A stretch of 64,000 nt of DNA. Source: Hyalella azteca (taxonomy: Eukaryota > Arthropoda > Malacostraca > Amphipoda > Hyalellidae). The DNA lies in assembly GCF_000764305.2 (NCBI RefSeq), contig NW_025943988.1, positions 372,001 through 436,000 of the forward strand, given 5' to 3'. A program made the translations under genes and the position numbers. The notes beneath the pieces are model-generated. The model did no database searches, was not told the origin of the DNA, and saw only the letters and a list, made by a program, of their open reading frames with translations. Positions 23,659 to 35,560 of this stretch are shown here, piece after piece. Within the stretch, counting starts at the first letter, position 1, and each line of letters begins with the position of its first letter.

Positions 23659-26600
23659 AAAATTCTATTAAGCGCGAATTTTCTGATATTTGATTTTTAA
23701 TTAAATTTTGATTGTTGTGCACGTCCCAAAAATTTATCCTTTCCAATTCAGCCGACAATCTCTTAGATGGCAGATTTTATTTCCACTTGGTGACGATTAA
23801 TTGTACTTTCTGTCGCCAGTAAAATACCCCAACGACGGTTCCGTGAATGGCCAAAAAGTTTTTCAAACTCCCAATTAAAATAGGACAATTATAATATCGT
23901 TATTAGAAAATTTAATTGCCAGTTAAATTTTCATAGTTCAAATTGCATTCGTATACGTTAGAAATAAAATAAAATTACAAAATGTTCAGGTAATTCCAGC
24001 TTTGCACCAGCGTTATTCAGATAACATGTTAATAATAGGAGTTACATTGGGACAATATCTGATCCTCCTGAGGGTAAGACGAGGTATATGGATGGAATTT
24101 ATGATACAAAAGTAGGACTTCAGCAAACAAACAATCACTTAAGCAAACTGACATTCAAGTTAACGTATAGATTGTTTTATAAGTAATAATAATTGGGATT
24201 CGTTATTGCATCATAAACGTTGGTTTTAAAGCCTCTACTAATATTTTTATATGAATTATCTCATTGAAATTTTCAGTTTTTGTGATTATGCGCGAAAAAA
24301 ATAGACGATATTCGATGTAAAATTATGATTAAACATTCCATGATGACCCCACAACGTCATAAATTCAATATGCACAGCAGTCCTGCGCAGCGTCATTTTC
24401 TCTCTGCACCGTATAACAGCAGCCGTGCGGTATTTGGAAGCGTGCGCACTCTAAAAGAATCTCTGCTCTAATTGCCAAAATCTTCATTACGGCAGAAAAA
24501 TTATAGACATGGAGCTGCAAGTCGGGAGTTCACGACCTTGTATTTTACTGGAACTGGCCTGTGGAGGTTAAAAGGCTGGTTGTAGCGAATTTTTAAACTA
24601 CCCAAAGTCAGTATGTGTGTGGTTCTTTTCGTGCAAAAATTCTCGAGTTGAGTGCAATTTTTAAGCGGAATTCTATGCAAACTCCAGAAGATAATATTAG
24701 ATTTTGGCATAGCCGAGCTTTGAATATACATGGCGAGTGCATTCAGCGGAATGAGCCGGAAACTCTTATTTTACTTGTAAGTGCAACTTTTAGGACCTAT
24801 CACTTGTACTTTACAACCGTTTCTTGCAAGAGCAAGTTCTAACAATTTAGGTTCTAATTTTGGTTTGTTAGATCTCATGCCTTGTAAACAATTTAACAGC
24901 TGTATAATATTTAAAATTAGTAAAAACTTTTCAATAAATTTTGCAGAAAATTTGGTACCTGATAATAACGCTAGTAATAAAACAAAAGTTTCCTTTCAGC
25001 ACTTTTTGTATTTTTCAATACGACTGATACATTGATTGAGTGATGATACCGTCAGCTTAAATAAAGAAAGATTAAGGTACATAAGCCGAAGTTCATTTCA
25101 GTGAGATTATCAAAGCACTTTTATTCCATCTTTATTTTAGCTAGAGCAGTGTCCATGGAAGGCCATCCATCGGCCAGCAACATTAGGGATTGCGATGCAA
25201 ATTGCATTTGGAAGTGTAAATGTGTCTGAGAAACACTGCGTTGCGATGCAGTGAACACTGCGCCGGACTGCACCGCTAGTGGCAGTAAACATGCCTTTAC
25301 TGAAGCAGCATGGGCTGATGATTATCTCGTGTTGTTGAATTCAGCGAGACTTGAAATCAATGTGTTGAAATTTGAAAGAATATAGTGTGGTTCCAGAACG
25401 AAAACTTTGGCTTACATGTGATACCAGATCCGCAAGTAGCACGTTGTTTCAAATGATTAATGATTTAGAAATATAAATAACAGATATTTATTTTTTGTGT
25501 TTAGAAACTTTCAAGCGAAAAACTTAGTTACAGTGCTCGAGGAAGTGTTTTTTCTAATGTACTGAAGTGAGGAAGTTTATTTGAACGCATTAGTACCTTT
25601 TAATTCTTTAATTATAGTGACAAATTCTACAAGAATAATGTCTTTTAATGACATATTAATAAATTGGACGCTAGCTCAGTTCTTCACTAATTCAGTCAGA
25701 GCTGAGTGAAGGCATTGCGTTTGGAATAAACTTGCACTGTTGTAAAACTTCATTAAATTATGAATGAAGGTTGCAAAAGTTATAAAATTGCGTTCGAGTT
25801 TTGGCTGGCGTGTCTTTGTTGAAAGTTTTGCGGAGCCTGTTGATGATGAGGGCGCGTAAGTTTCATGTCCAGGCAAAGCTATAAAATTTTTGGTATTTCT
25901 ATTTACTTCTCCGAGTTGTATGAGGAAGATTAAAAGTTTTAAAGAAGTTTTCATGTTTAATGCCCGCGAACGAATTGTTGTGGCTGAGTTTGCTGATGAT
26001 TTAACTTTGATGTCAGAACTACTCATATGAATTTTTGTTATCATGGAGGAAACAACAAATAAAAGCTATCGCTGTTGAATTTAAATGACAGATGAATGAG
26101 CTGAATCTATTGATGGGAACTCAAAATATGAACTTTATCCATCGTGAAAAATAAACAAATTCCCTGGGATTTGCAATGTCTTCGAAGTTAGGCTATTTTG
26201 CAATGTAAGATATTTAATATGATAGATTGATCGGACAAGGTTCTTTGCCCTCGAAGTTTTTGTTTGATGCATGATTCTATATGTAGTGCATATTTAAATT
26301 TTACCAATACTTGAATATTGTACAGGTAAATAACCTAGCAGAGGATCTATGAAAGCAGAGGCGTGCAAATGCTTATCTCGATAAAATGATAAATTCAGTG
26401 CATTGACCTTAAGAGAGAGGGAACTAATTACATATTTCAAAACCATAACTGACTGAAAAAAATTCTTCGTGGCTTGAGTCCTTGAGATAAATATTATACA
26501 TTCGCTCACACCGAATCCGAATATTATATATAAACAGCAAGATATTAAATTCGTCTACTCATGCAACTACGGGATTTTCGTCATACTTTCAAGTTGAGCA

Positions 26601-27248
26601 TAAGGTAACTGAAAAGACGACGGAAGGTCCCTTCTGGTGTTAAAAATCCCAGAGCTTTGGAAGAAATTCCTGGAAGCTGTGAACGGTGTTCAAATCTTCA
26701 GAATATTGAAAATGTTTTTGCTCAGCAGCAGAGATTCAGAGAACGATAGAGTGTTTGTCACCGGACAAAATTTGCGCTGGGGCTGAGAGAAGTTCCGTGT
26801 ACGAAATTCAGTAAAATTTCAGTTAGAAAATAAATCTTAATATTACAGATTACGTTTGTTCCGAGGTATTCTAGAAATAGCAAAATCCATCGCAAGGGAC
26901 TTAGAAAAATTCGAAAGTTTTGGATATGATAATCGATTATTAAAATGGAAAATTTTAGACGCAATATCACGTTGAGAGCACGGAAGAAGCTCTTGAAAAA
27001 GTGACAGATTCTAATATAGTTTATTATTTATATTATTTTTACTACCATGCATTAGATTTTTGTACCAAAAAAATGATTTTTACCAAGCATTAGAACTTTG
27101 TATATTAATTCAGTCACTGTTATTGAGATATTCCAGTTAATCATTTTTTTTAAATTGCAAATATTATTTTATACCCTGGTACTATTTTTTTCCATGCATA
27201 TGAATTGCCTGTGTTAAATTAGTCATTGATATTGAGTTATTTCAGTTA
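23659..27248. other. No gene recognised
   Basis: Longest frames are 70-122 codons (for example minus 25676-26044), without recognisable motifs. A palindromic octamer-like ATGCAAATTGCAT lies at 25195-25207. A loose ~109-bp duplication (TATTGAGATATTCCAGTTA against TATTGAGTTATTTCAGTTA) lies at about 27060-27250. Confidence 0.5.
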
Positions 27249-27570
27249 AAAAGAAACGTCTAGAGTAAAATATAGTATCGCGCCGAAATCTATAGGGCAA
27301 TGTGGCCAAATTGCGTGCAAGTTTGGAGCGGCCAACAAGTTAAGGGGAAGATGTGTCGTGGGAGCCTCTAAGTCAGTGATATTTTCGAAGCCATCTTCAT
27401 TATCGGCTAAAGAGTTTATCAGTGCAGGTCTTCTGGCCAGAATTAAGCTAAAGTTGATGACCATTGCCAAGTTAGGGCATCAAAACGGCCAGGCTGATTG
27501 GGTTACATGCTCGAAAATCTTCGAAAATGTGACCGGAAATTTACTGCGAAGCGGACGAGAGAGAAGATGA
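27249..27570. other. Exon-like patch open on both strands
   Basis: On the plus strand one frame is open stop-to-stop for about 107 codons and ends with TGA at 27568-27570 (contains SKPSSLSAKEFISAGLLARI). On the minus strand a frame at 27246-27470 is open for about 75 codons (contains LADNEDGFENITDLEAP). Both peptides have balanced, protein-like composition, and the patch is less AT-rich than its flanks. Only one can be real and neither is recognised; it may be an exon or old transposon sequence. Confidence 0.2.
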
Positions 27571-30010
27571 AATGATCAACATCGGACTCTAAGTTAATAA
27601 CATTATTGATTGCATGAGAATATAATAGTTGAATATCATAAGCTAGAGGCCCTTACGTAAAAATGTAGAAAGTGATCAACTCACAGGCTTCAAATGCAGT
27701 TGAAGAGTAATGCAAAATCATTGCGTTATGTCACTCAGTAGCAAAGTGATAGGTAACGATATTTGTCGGCATTGGGCTAGAATTAGTATGCATATTTAAG
27801 TTTCAAAGAAAGTCGAATGTGGCCCCAATAAAATGCGTGCAGAAATGAAAATTCTCGTACCCTGTTCAATGCTAAAAATTGTAGTTTGCAATGTATTTTT
27901 TCATGTATGAACATTTATTCATGCTCATGCATTCATGTTTGTTAATATTTAAATGACATTTTCATGCGTGTTATAAACGATTTATTATAGAAGATATGAA
28001 TACGACTTCTTTTTTGAGTATGAGAAGCGTTTTCATTCACGAGACTTGAATTTCAGAATTCTTAGTCCAAGCTGCGAACGCAGCCTTCAGCTACAACTAA
28101 GTTATAGTCTGAATAAAAATATGAATTAACGTCTCAGCTATATTTCAATGCAAGTGAATGTTTTCATTCTCATTTTAGTCTCAATTCAACTGTCTCAAAG
28201 TCAGTCTATTTTTAATTCGAAATTCTAGCCTTCTGCTGAGTCTCACTCTGGATTCTGGTCTAAGTTTCCTGTCCTATGTTGGTTTCCTATCAATTGCAGA
28301 TAGTATTAATTCTCGACTCAGTCATCATTCAAGTCATAGTCTTAGTGAGGTCATAGTCTCATTTTAATTTTAGTCGTAATCGCAGTTATTTTTTCACTCC
28401 AAGTCTTTCATAATATGTCTTAGTACTGCATGACTGATTTTCTTAAAGTGAAGTTCTCAATGTAACTTATATGAAAATAATTATTATTATAAAATTAATT
28501 TTATCTAACTTAGCGTGCATTACTTATCACATTAATTTTTTAAAAATGGAATAAAAAAGTATAAGTGTTTATCGTTATTATTTTTTTGCTAATAAAAATG
28601 ATTAGAACTGATTCATTATCATGGCACAGGTGAGTGGCCGATAGTATGATTCCACTTTATTTTCATTTAATGGAATCTCTATAATTTATGAATATAAATT
28701 GCGGGTGCAATAAGCACGTCTCTTCATATTATTTTATTACATTATTTTAATTGTTCATTGGCTATGTAGTGGATTTCTTTATTATAGTTTTTATTGTTCA
28801 ATACTTGTCCCGGCAGTCGAAGATTGCTAAATCACGGAGCGAAAAACAGAAATAGATTAATTGTTATTTCTTTTGTTTAGTGATGCCAGTAATAATATTG
28901 AACAAGGATCCAAGCTATTCTCTTATAGAAACTCCTATTAATTATGGACAGGAAAAAATTAGCAAAAAATTACACAATTCAGTATAACTTAAGCCAGTCC
29001 CTTATTCGGTATTTTTGTGATTATGTAATTCCTATAAATTTTAAAATTATATTTTATATAATTTCACAATATGTTATATTATAAAACCATATATGATATC
29101 ATATTATATTATAATATATTATATTATATTACATTATATTATATATAATTCCCACTGCACTACATTCTAAAGGTTATTTTAAGACGATGATATGATTAAA
29201 GATATATTTACTTTGAATTAGATAATCCAGCGGCGAAAATTTGATAGCATTTCGCTTTTTTGATTATTGACCGTAAAGGCTCCAAATAGCTTATTAAGCT
29301 GTGTGATATTGAATTAATTGTCGTGTTGACCTAGTAAATAAGCTCAGCATTATGAAAATATTTTTTTCGGAGATCTGGTTCGATAATTTACAGTATAATT
29401 CAATAATTTCGTAGAATCAAAAACTCCAATACCAAATGAAAGGAAAAAAAATTGTCATTCAATCACCATCAAAAGTAAGATGTGATCAAGTCAACAATGG
29501 CTGTTGCAAATTAATTTATATTTAAAATTGTTTCAAAGAAGATTTATTAATTTGTCAAGGGAAAACCAGGCTGCATTTATTTGCGGTCTGAAAGATCGGT
29601 ATTTCAGAGGTTAATTATATGAACTGCTTCCATCATTCAGGTTACGAATAAGTGCTGCTCTCATTATAGATATTATTTGTTATATTATACATTATATAAA
29701 AATATAATATATTTTATGTTCTATATTGACTTGCTTTCATGATCAAGGGAACTAATAAGATTCCAAAACAACATGAAAAATTTAATTTTTAATCCTAAAC
29801 CGAAAAATTCTAAAGACGGCTCTAAAGCAGATTTCATTTTGTATTTTGTTAATAATTTTGGCAAAAATTAAGTTTATTTATGATCACTATAGATAGAAAT
29901 CAAAGCTACTGTGGAAATTATAAACGTAATATAAATACCTGGGAGTAACCGTCGAGTCATTCAACTCCGGACAGAGTTTCCTTTTCACCTTAAACTCCGA
30001 TTTAAAAATA
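27571..30010. other. No gene recognised; AT microsatellite near 29089-29150
   Basis: An imperfect (ATATT)n-like tract lies at about 29089-29150. At 28621 the string ATGGCACAG is followed by a consensus-like splice donor GTGAGT, which would suit a very short first coding exon (Met-Ala-Gln), but nothing else supports it. Confidence 0.4.
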
Positions 30011-30272
30011 CAGGGTGCGGCGCGGGAACTTACTTATTTGAATTGCGCGCCACGTGGCGGCCATTAGTCCTAGGAAGGTGGCGCCATGCGCAATATGATT
30101 TAACAGCATGGAGGTCACCTACAAGATGTAATATTCAAGAATTAAACTTGTAAGTAAACCCAACGAAACTTTAAATGTAGCTCTTTGTAAAAAAGAAAGA
30201 ATTAAAACGCTATCTTTAATACTTTTTACTTTGTGATTTTTTTAAAAGAGTAAGTTCCCACGCCGCACCCTG
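30011..30272. mobile_element. 262-bp TA-flanked MITE with GC-rich ends
   Basis: The ends are inverted repeats of about 24 bp, CAGGGTGCGGCGCGGGAACT and, on the other strand, CAGGGTGCGGCGTGGGAACT. TA occurs directly outside both ends (30009-30010, 30273-30274). The interior includes a GC-rich block (CGCGCCACGTGGCGGCC) and no coding frame. Only the first six bases (CAGGGT) are shared with the foldback element, so it belongs to a different family. Non-autonomous, probably Tc1/mariner-type by target duplication. Confidence 0.85.
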
Positions 30273-30274
30273 TA

Positions 30275-33200
30275 TAAACGAACAAAGGCCCAATGTTTGC
30301 TTTCGATGCATGAGAAACTCAGGTCATGCCTAAAATGTTTGTTTAATCAACACACTCCATAAATAAAGTCTGATGTACTAGTCATGCGAATTGCTGGTGA
30401 TTTTGACTGTTGTTATTGCCACCCCTGACCCCATGTTAGTTCTACATGTTTATTCGTAATCTGAAGTATTATTTTCTTATTTAAAGTTATTCCTTATAGA
30501 TGAAATTATGCTTTGAAAGTTCTTTCAAAAACACTTATCGTTCGATAGGATTTTGATACAGCTGTTAGTCAAATGTATGCTGTCACATTTGAAAGTTTTC
30601 TAAGTTCACGATCGTCAAAAATTTGGTGTCATTTTACCCTTCGTGCGCACAAAGCTAGACGATCTCATGAGCTTTTAGGTAGTCGTCGCTGCGCAGAAAT
30701 TGCGGAAGCACTTGCGTCACTAAATAAATTGCTGCCATGACAATGATTTTATTGTCGTGAGTGTCGCGTTTATTTATATCTTCGATTAATATTATTAGAA
30801 TAATTACTTCAATAGCTAATAATTATTTCGCTGGTTTTCTGAAAGTCTTCCGAAATAATGAACGGGTTTTATTTCCTTTGCAAATCTTCAATAATATTGG
30901 TTGTTTCTTTTCGAATGATTTTTATGCAATAGATTACAATAAAATTTTAACTAAAGCTATCAATCAAAACTTCATCATATGTTTTTTTAAATATATATTT
31001 GAAATATATATTTTTCTAAATATATATATATATATATATATTTACAAAACAAACGGGAAACATTATTGTTGCGGGTAACTAAGGTTAATTTCATCATTTA
31101 ATTTTTTGTTGCGTGTAAATTAAGCAGGTGGTAATGCTTTTACTACCTACAGATATGGTAATTAGAAACACGGTCAGTAGACAAAGAAATAAATTTGGGT
31201 TCAGTTTCCTGAAGTTATCAGCTGAACTAACAACGACCAATGCTTTCATCTTGCCTTTGGAGACCTCATGGCATTCACAAAATTATTGTTATTCGCGCCA
31301 AGTTTGTTTTCTTGCAATCTACTTTTGTTGTTTTAATCCTCTTGATAAAAAATGCGGTTACATCCTGTAAAGGAACGCCGGGTGAAATTTCAGAAGAAAT
31401 ATCTCAAAAAACATTTTACAGAGACGACAGGAATTGTTGTCTAGGTGTTTTTGAAAAAATCTAGAAGAGCGTTGCATATTTTTTTAAATTAAGAAAATGT
31501 TTTTATATTTGCAAGCAAGTAACATTTTACGCTGAATAACAAAGATCAAGAAGATCTTCAGCGAACTTTATTGTTCTTTTCCGTCTTTGATAGCTACTTG
31601 GAAGGACGCTGAGATGATTTTCGTTACATTTGCAGAAATTTTTCGCATGCACAGTCATTTAGGTAATCAAATCATAATCATAGTCATTATGGGTCAGTAA
31701 TCTACTATTACAGTTCTGAATAAAAATTACTGGCATTGCGTAAAAAAGAGACAATCTAATTTAAATAATGATTTCAGCATGAGAAACCGTCATGGAATTA
31801 TGTTTGGCATAATGATCATTACTTTTCCCACACCGTTACCCAAGTCCAAAAAGAATCAAGTTTGGAGAGGATGAAGGTAAAGCAAGGATGGCTATGAACA
31901 TGTTTTTTTTACCGTAGGAAGCTAGGAAGCGCAAGTTGTATGTCTCTCGTACATTTCTCTGACGAGACTTTTCTAAATAGGGCCAGTCAAGCTTGAGCTC
32001 AGATACCATGCCTAGAGCTTTGAAAAGTGCGGCGATGTTTTCAGAAACTCTGAATGTAAAGGCAGATTTTTTTCCTTAGGCACCACCGACCAACGTCACT
32101 GCTTGAGAAGTAAGGTTTAAATTCAAAGGAGGTAAGTGTGTCGCTTCTCTACAATATATTTTAGCATACAAAATCTTTCGCAATGATTCACACTGCAAAG
32201 AGTTGCGTTTTGCTTTAAGCGCTTTCGCGTTGAAAAATTTATGCGATGTAATTAGAAAGTAATGTTTTGAATAATCCTTGCAAGGAATAAAATGAAAACG
32301 TAGAGCATTTTTAATCAGGAATCATCCCGATTTTACGCGGCCAAATTCAAGAAACTAATCTAATGAGATATTTTTACCACGAATTTACATTTTAGTGTAT
32401 CGAAGTCGGTGTAAAATCCTCAACACCAAAAAAAAAAGTGTTGGGAAAATTGGTGGTTGAACTTATCTCAAATTTTTTAGGAACCTTCTGTTATCGCAAT
32501 GATTCATTAGAGTTCTCTAGTTACTGCGTAGAATTTTATGAAAAAATTTTGCTCGTAGTTGAGTTTTTTTTGACAGTGCCATTGAACCAGTGATAACAAA
32601 GTTCATTTTCTCCTCATACTTTCTTAAGTATAAAGTTAATGATCTATTAATAAATATAAGTTGTAATTATATCCAGGAATTACGCAACCAGATTGAAATC
32701 AGGCTTTCTGCAAACATTTGCCGACAACTTTTCGTCCCTAGGATTCGAAAAATTTACTGTGCAAGCGGTAAGATTTTTTCCAGCAGGCGGTCTCTAAAAA
32801 TTCAGTGGCTGATACTTCCATTCTTTACAAAGCTCCTCGACTCCTGACGTCTTTTGAAGCCGGGCTTCCATTTTCTTTTGCCGTTTGCTTCAAATTGCTG
32901 ATTTCCCCTTAAAAATCAAACCAAAGATGAATTCACTAATGATGGTGATGCCGAGACTTACTTTTCACTCAGAATCGTCTTTCTATTCTGGCAGGAATCT
33001 AATGTCTGAAGTAGTAGAAATACCATGGTGAAAATTTTGGTTTATGAACGACTATATAAGAATATTTTTTGAGGAATGTTACTTAGACGAGAAAATATTT
33101 TCGGACAGCGAGAGCTAATTCGATCAAGTATGATCAAATTATTGTGGTAGATGAAATTTATCGCATTTAAAAGATATTCGATGTGCTTGCAGATTTGATT

Positions 33201-33513
33201 GCGTTTTATGGTTATTGGTTGCAACACTGAGGTGCGTTAACTCAGTGGAAAAAGGATCGCAATAAAATATCAAACCAAATGCAACAAGTTCTGGATTTCT
33301 CAAGTTTTAACTCATGTTAAATCTTTTAAATTAAAAATGTTCCCTCTATTTTCTTATAAATTAAAACTAAATTGAACAAAATAAATATCCAGCCTCTAAT
33401 TTTACTCATATTTGCGATGCAGAGTAATGTAATGACACTTCGCTCCTCGTTTCAAATTGATTTTTAGCGCATTTTCTCATTTATCGAAAAAATGCACTAT
33501 TGTGCTCGCCATA
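30275..33513. other. No gene recognised; (TA)n tract at 31017-31041
   Basis: Open frames of 60-105 codons exist (for example plus 30761-31078) but run into the (TA)n tract or lack any motif. No transposon ends or RNA genes seen. Confidence 0.5.
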
Positions 33514-33552
33514 TCCGTCCGTCCGTCTGTCCGTCTGTCTGTCTGTCCGTCA
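33514..33552. repeat. (CCGT/CTGT)n tetranucleotide tract
   Basis: About ten tetranucleotide units alternating CCGT and CTGT, ending in CCGTCAGTGAC. The open frame through it encodes a short SVRPSVRLSVCPSV repeat and is not taken as a gene. Confidence 0.9.
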
Positions 33553-35256
33553 GTGACTTCAAGTTTTCGTCGACAAGAAAATGCGCTCTCTGTCACTCAC
33601 TGCAGTGAGGACAGAGTTATTTTTTTAGCAATTTTATATATAATCACATGCTTAAATTTCAGACAAATTATCTGATTTTAAATTATGGGTTATGGAGTTA
33701 AAGCGGTGATGTATTAGGCGCTTAAATAGTTAAATTAGAGAAAAGCGAAATTGCACCAGATATCTGCACGTTAAGCTTGAACAACCACATGCTAAAGACC
33801 GTTAAAGTACAGCAGTGGCACGTGAAGTGATCTCAGCAGTTCACTCAACTTGGATTACCAGGTCTCTGTTTCTACAGCTTCTCTGGTGAAGTTCCTTGAA
33901 GCCTTCCTCTCAAAAACCTGGCCTCGTAAGAAATCGCTTCTTCATCTCGTCAAGAGGCCGCAGAATTTCCCAAGAGTTCAGCAAGAATAATGAGAGAATT
34001 ATCGGCCCCTTTTGCGGGTGCCTAGCGCTATTTGCATAATCAGACTATGGCCTTACATCTACGGAAGGTGCCGACCAAGATTATAACAAGCAGAATAATC
34101 GTCAGGGGGGAAAATCATGTAATTCTTTCACGTTTGAAGTTAGCCTAATGAGGACCGGGAATAAATTGTTCGGTTTCTGAAGCATATTAAGAAAACCGAG
34201 GACGTGACATAATTGAGTGGAACATCGGCAAAATGACTCGAGTTTTGATGGAAAATGGCTCAAGTTAATTCGTTAATAAAGAGAGCTCAATAATTTTTTT
34301 TTATCTGGATGCAATGGAACGGTAATTATATTGGGTCCTGATGAGAATCAAAAACCATTGAATATAAAAACATTATGTGCGACGTAAGATCAGTTTTGTC
34401 TCATTTTTATCCTAAAAATACTATAACATATTTTTACATATATTACATATTAGAAAAATTGTGGCGTAACTTTATAAAAAATCTACGTTTCAAACTCCTA
34501 AAATCAACGGAATTTACTTAATCGCGTATGAGAGGTCAGCTGGAAAAGGGATAATATTTAATGTGCTTGAGAAAACAAGTAGACTTTATAATACGACTTC
34601 AGTTTACCTCGTCTTGCTTCGAAATATCATTGTGTGAGCGCCTGATGACAAAGTATTAAAATTATTATAGCAAAAAATTATTGATATTGTGTAAATCCCT
34701 TTCAACTCCATTTAAATGAAAAAATATGCGCAGGACGGTCAAAAATCAATGCCATAAGCTTTACTGACAGTTGAAACTAATGAATAAAATTACGTCGCAA
34801 ATCTGTGACCATAAAAATGCTCACAATATAATCACGCTGCCTTTTCTTCAATGATGATGTTAATTATTTTTGTAGGTCTTCATTCTCAGAAAATTCATAC
34901 AAAAATAATGCTGGAAGCGATATCGGATTCCGCTCGTCAGTCTTGTAGCTCTTGCAGGGATTCAACTTTCAGTGCAGCAGCACGAAACCGCTTTACTTTT
35001 ATAAGTAATTGTATCATTTGTCTGCTCAAGTCGCAAGATCATCAAAAATTTAAAAGCAAATAAAACGACAAGTGAATTCACCATATCTTCATTTCATTAA
35101 TCTTTTTCGTGCATCTATGGAATTTTCCTGCTGATTGATTTTTTTGAAAATTTTTTGAACTAACAATGGGTCCCGTCTTGAAGATTGGTGAATTTACTTG
35201 ACGTTCTTTTGCTTTTAAATTCTTCTTGTACCGCAGTATTTACCGTACTACGTTAG
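33553..35256. other. No gene recognised
   Basis: A moderately GC-richer stretch at about 33780-34060 has no long frame. The rest is AT-rich without repeats of note. Confidence 0.5.
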
Positions 35257-35560
35257 AGTTGAAGAACATTCTGTTGCGTAGTGCAGAAATTTGCAGCAGT
35301 TTCTGCAGGGTAGTACTGAAAATTACATCAGTTACTGTTGCTTCGTGCAGAAAATTCTAGCAGTTACAGTTGCGTAGTATAGAAATTAAATGCAGTTTCT
35401 ATAGTACAAAACAGAAATTTTCATTAGTTTCTGTACTTTGGTACAGAAATTTGCAGCAGTTTCTGTAGCTGGTGCAGAAATTGCCAGCAGTTTCTGAAGC
35501 GCAGTAGAGTAAGTAATTTTTTAACCTGATCCTATTTCTGTACGGTAGTGCAGAAAGTTT
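35257..35560. repeat. Degenerate 32-bp minisatellite with internal dyad
   Basis: The motif GTGCAGAAATTTGCAGCAGT followed by TTCTGTAGCNTA recurs with anchors near 35281, 35345, 35377, 35441 and 35472, i.e. multiples of about 32 bp. Each unit contains CAGAAA and, about 15 nt later, TTTCTG, so every unit can fold into a small hairpin. Copies are diverged. Confidence 0.8.

Noticed and set aside
23321..23758. Frames of up to 145 codons on both strands
   Set aside because: Translated CpG-rich 20-bp satellite.
28621..28635. First coding exon Met-Ala-Gln followed by GTGAGT
   Set aside because: Nine coding bases plus a common donor motif are too little to support a gene.
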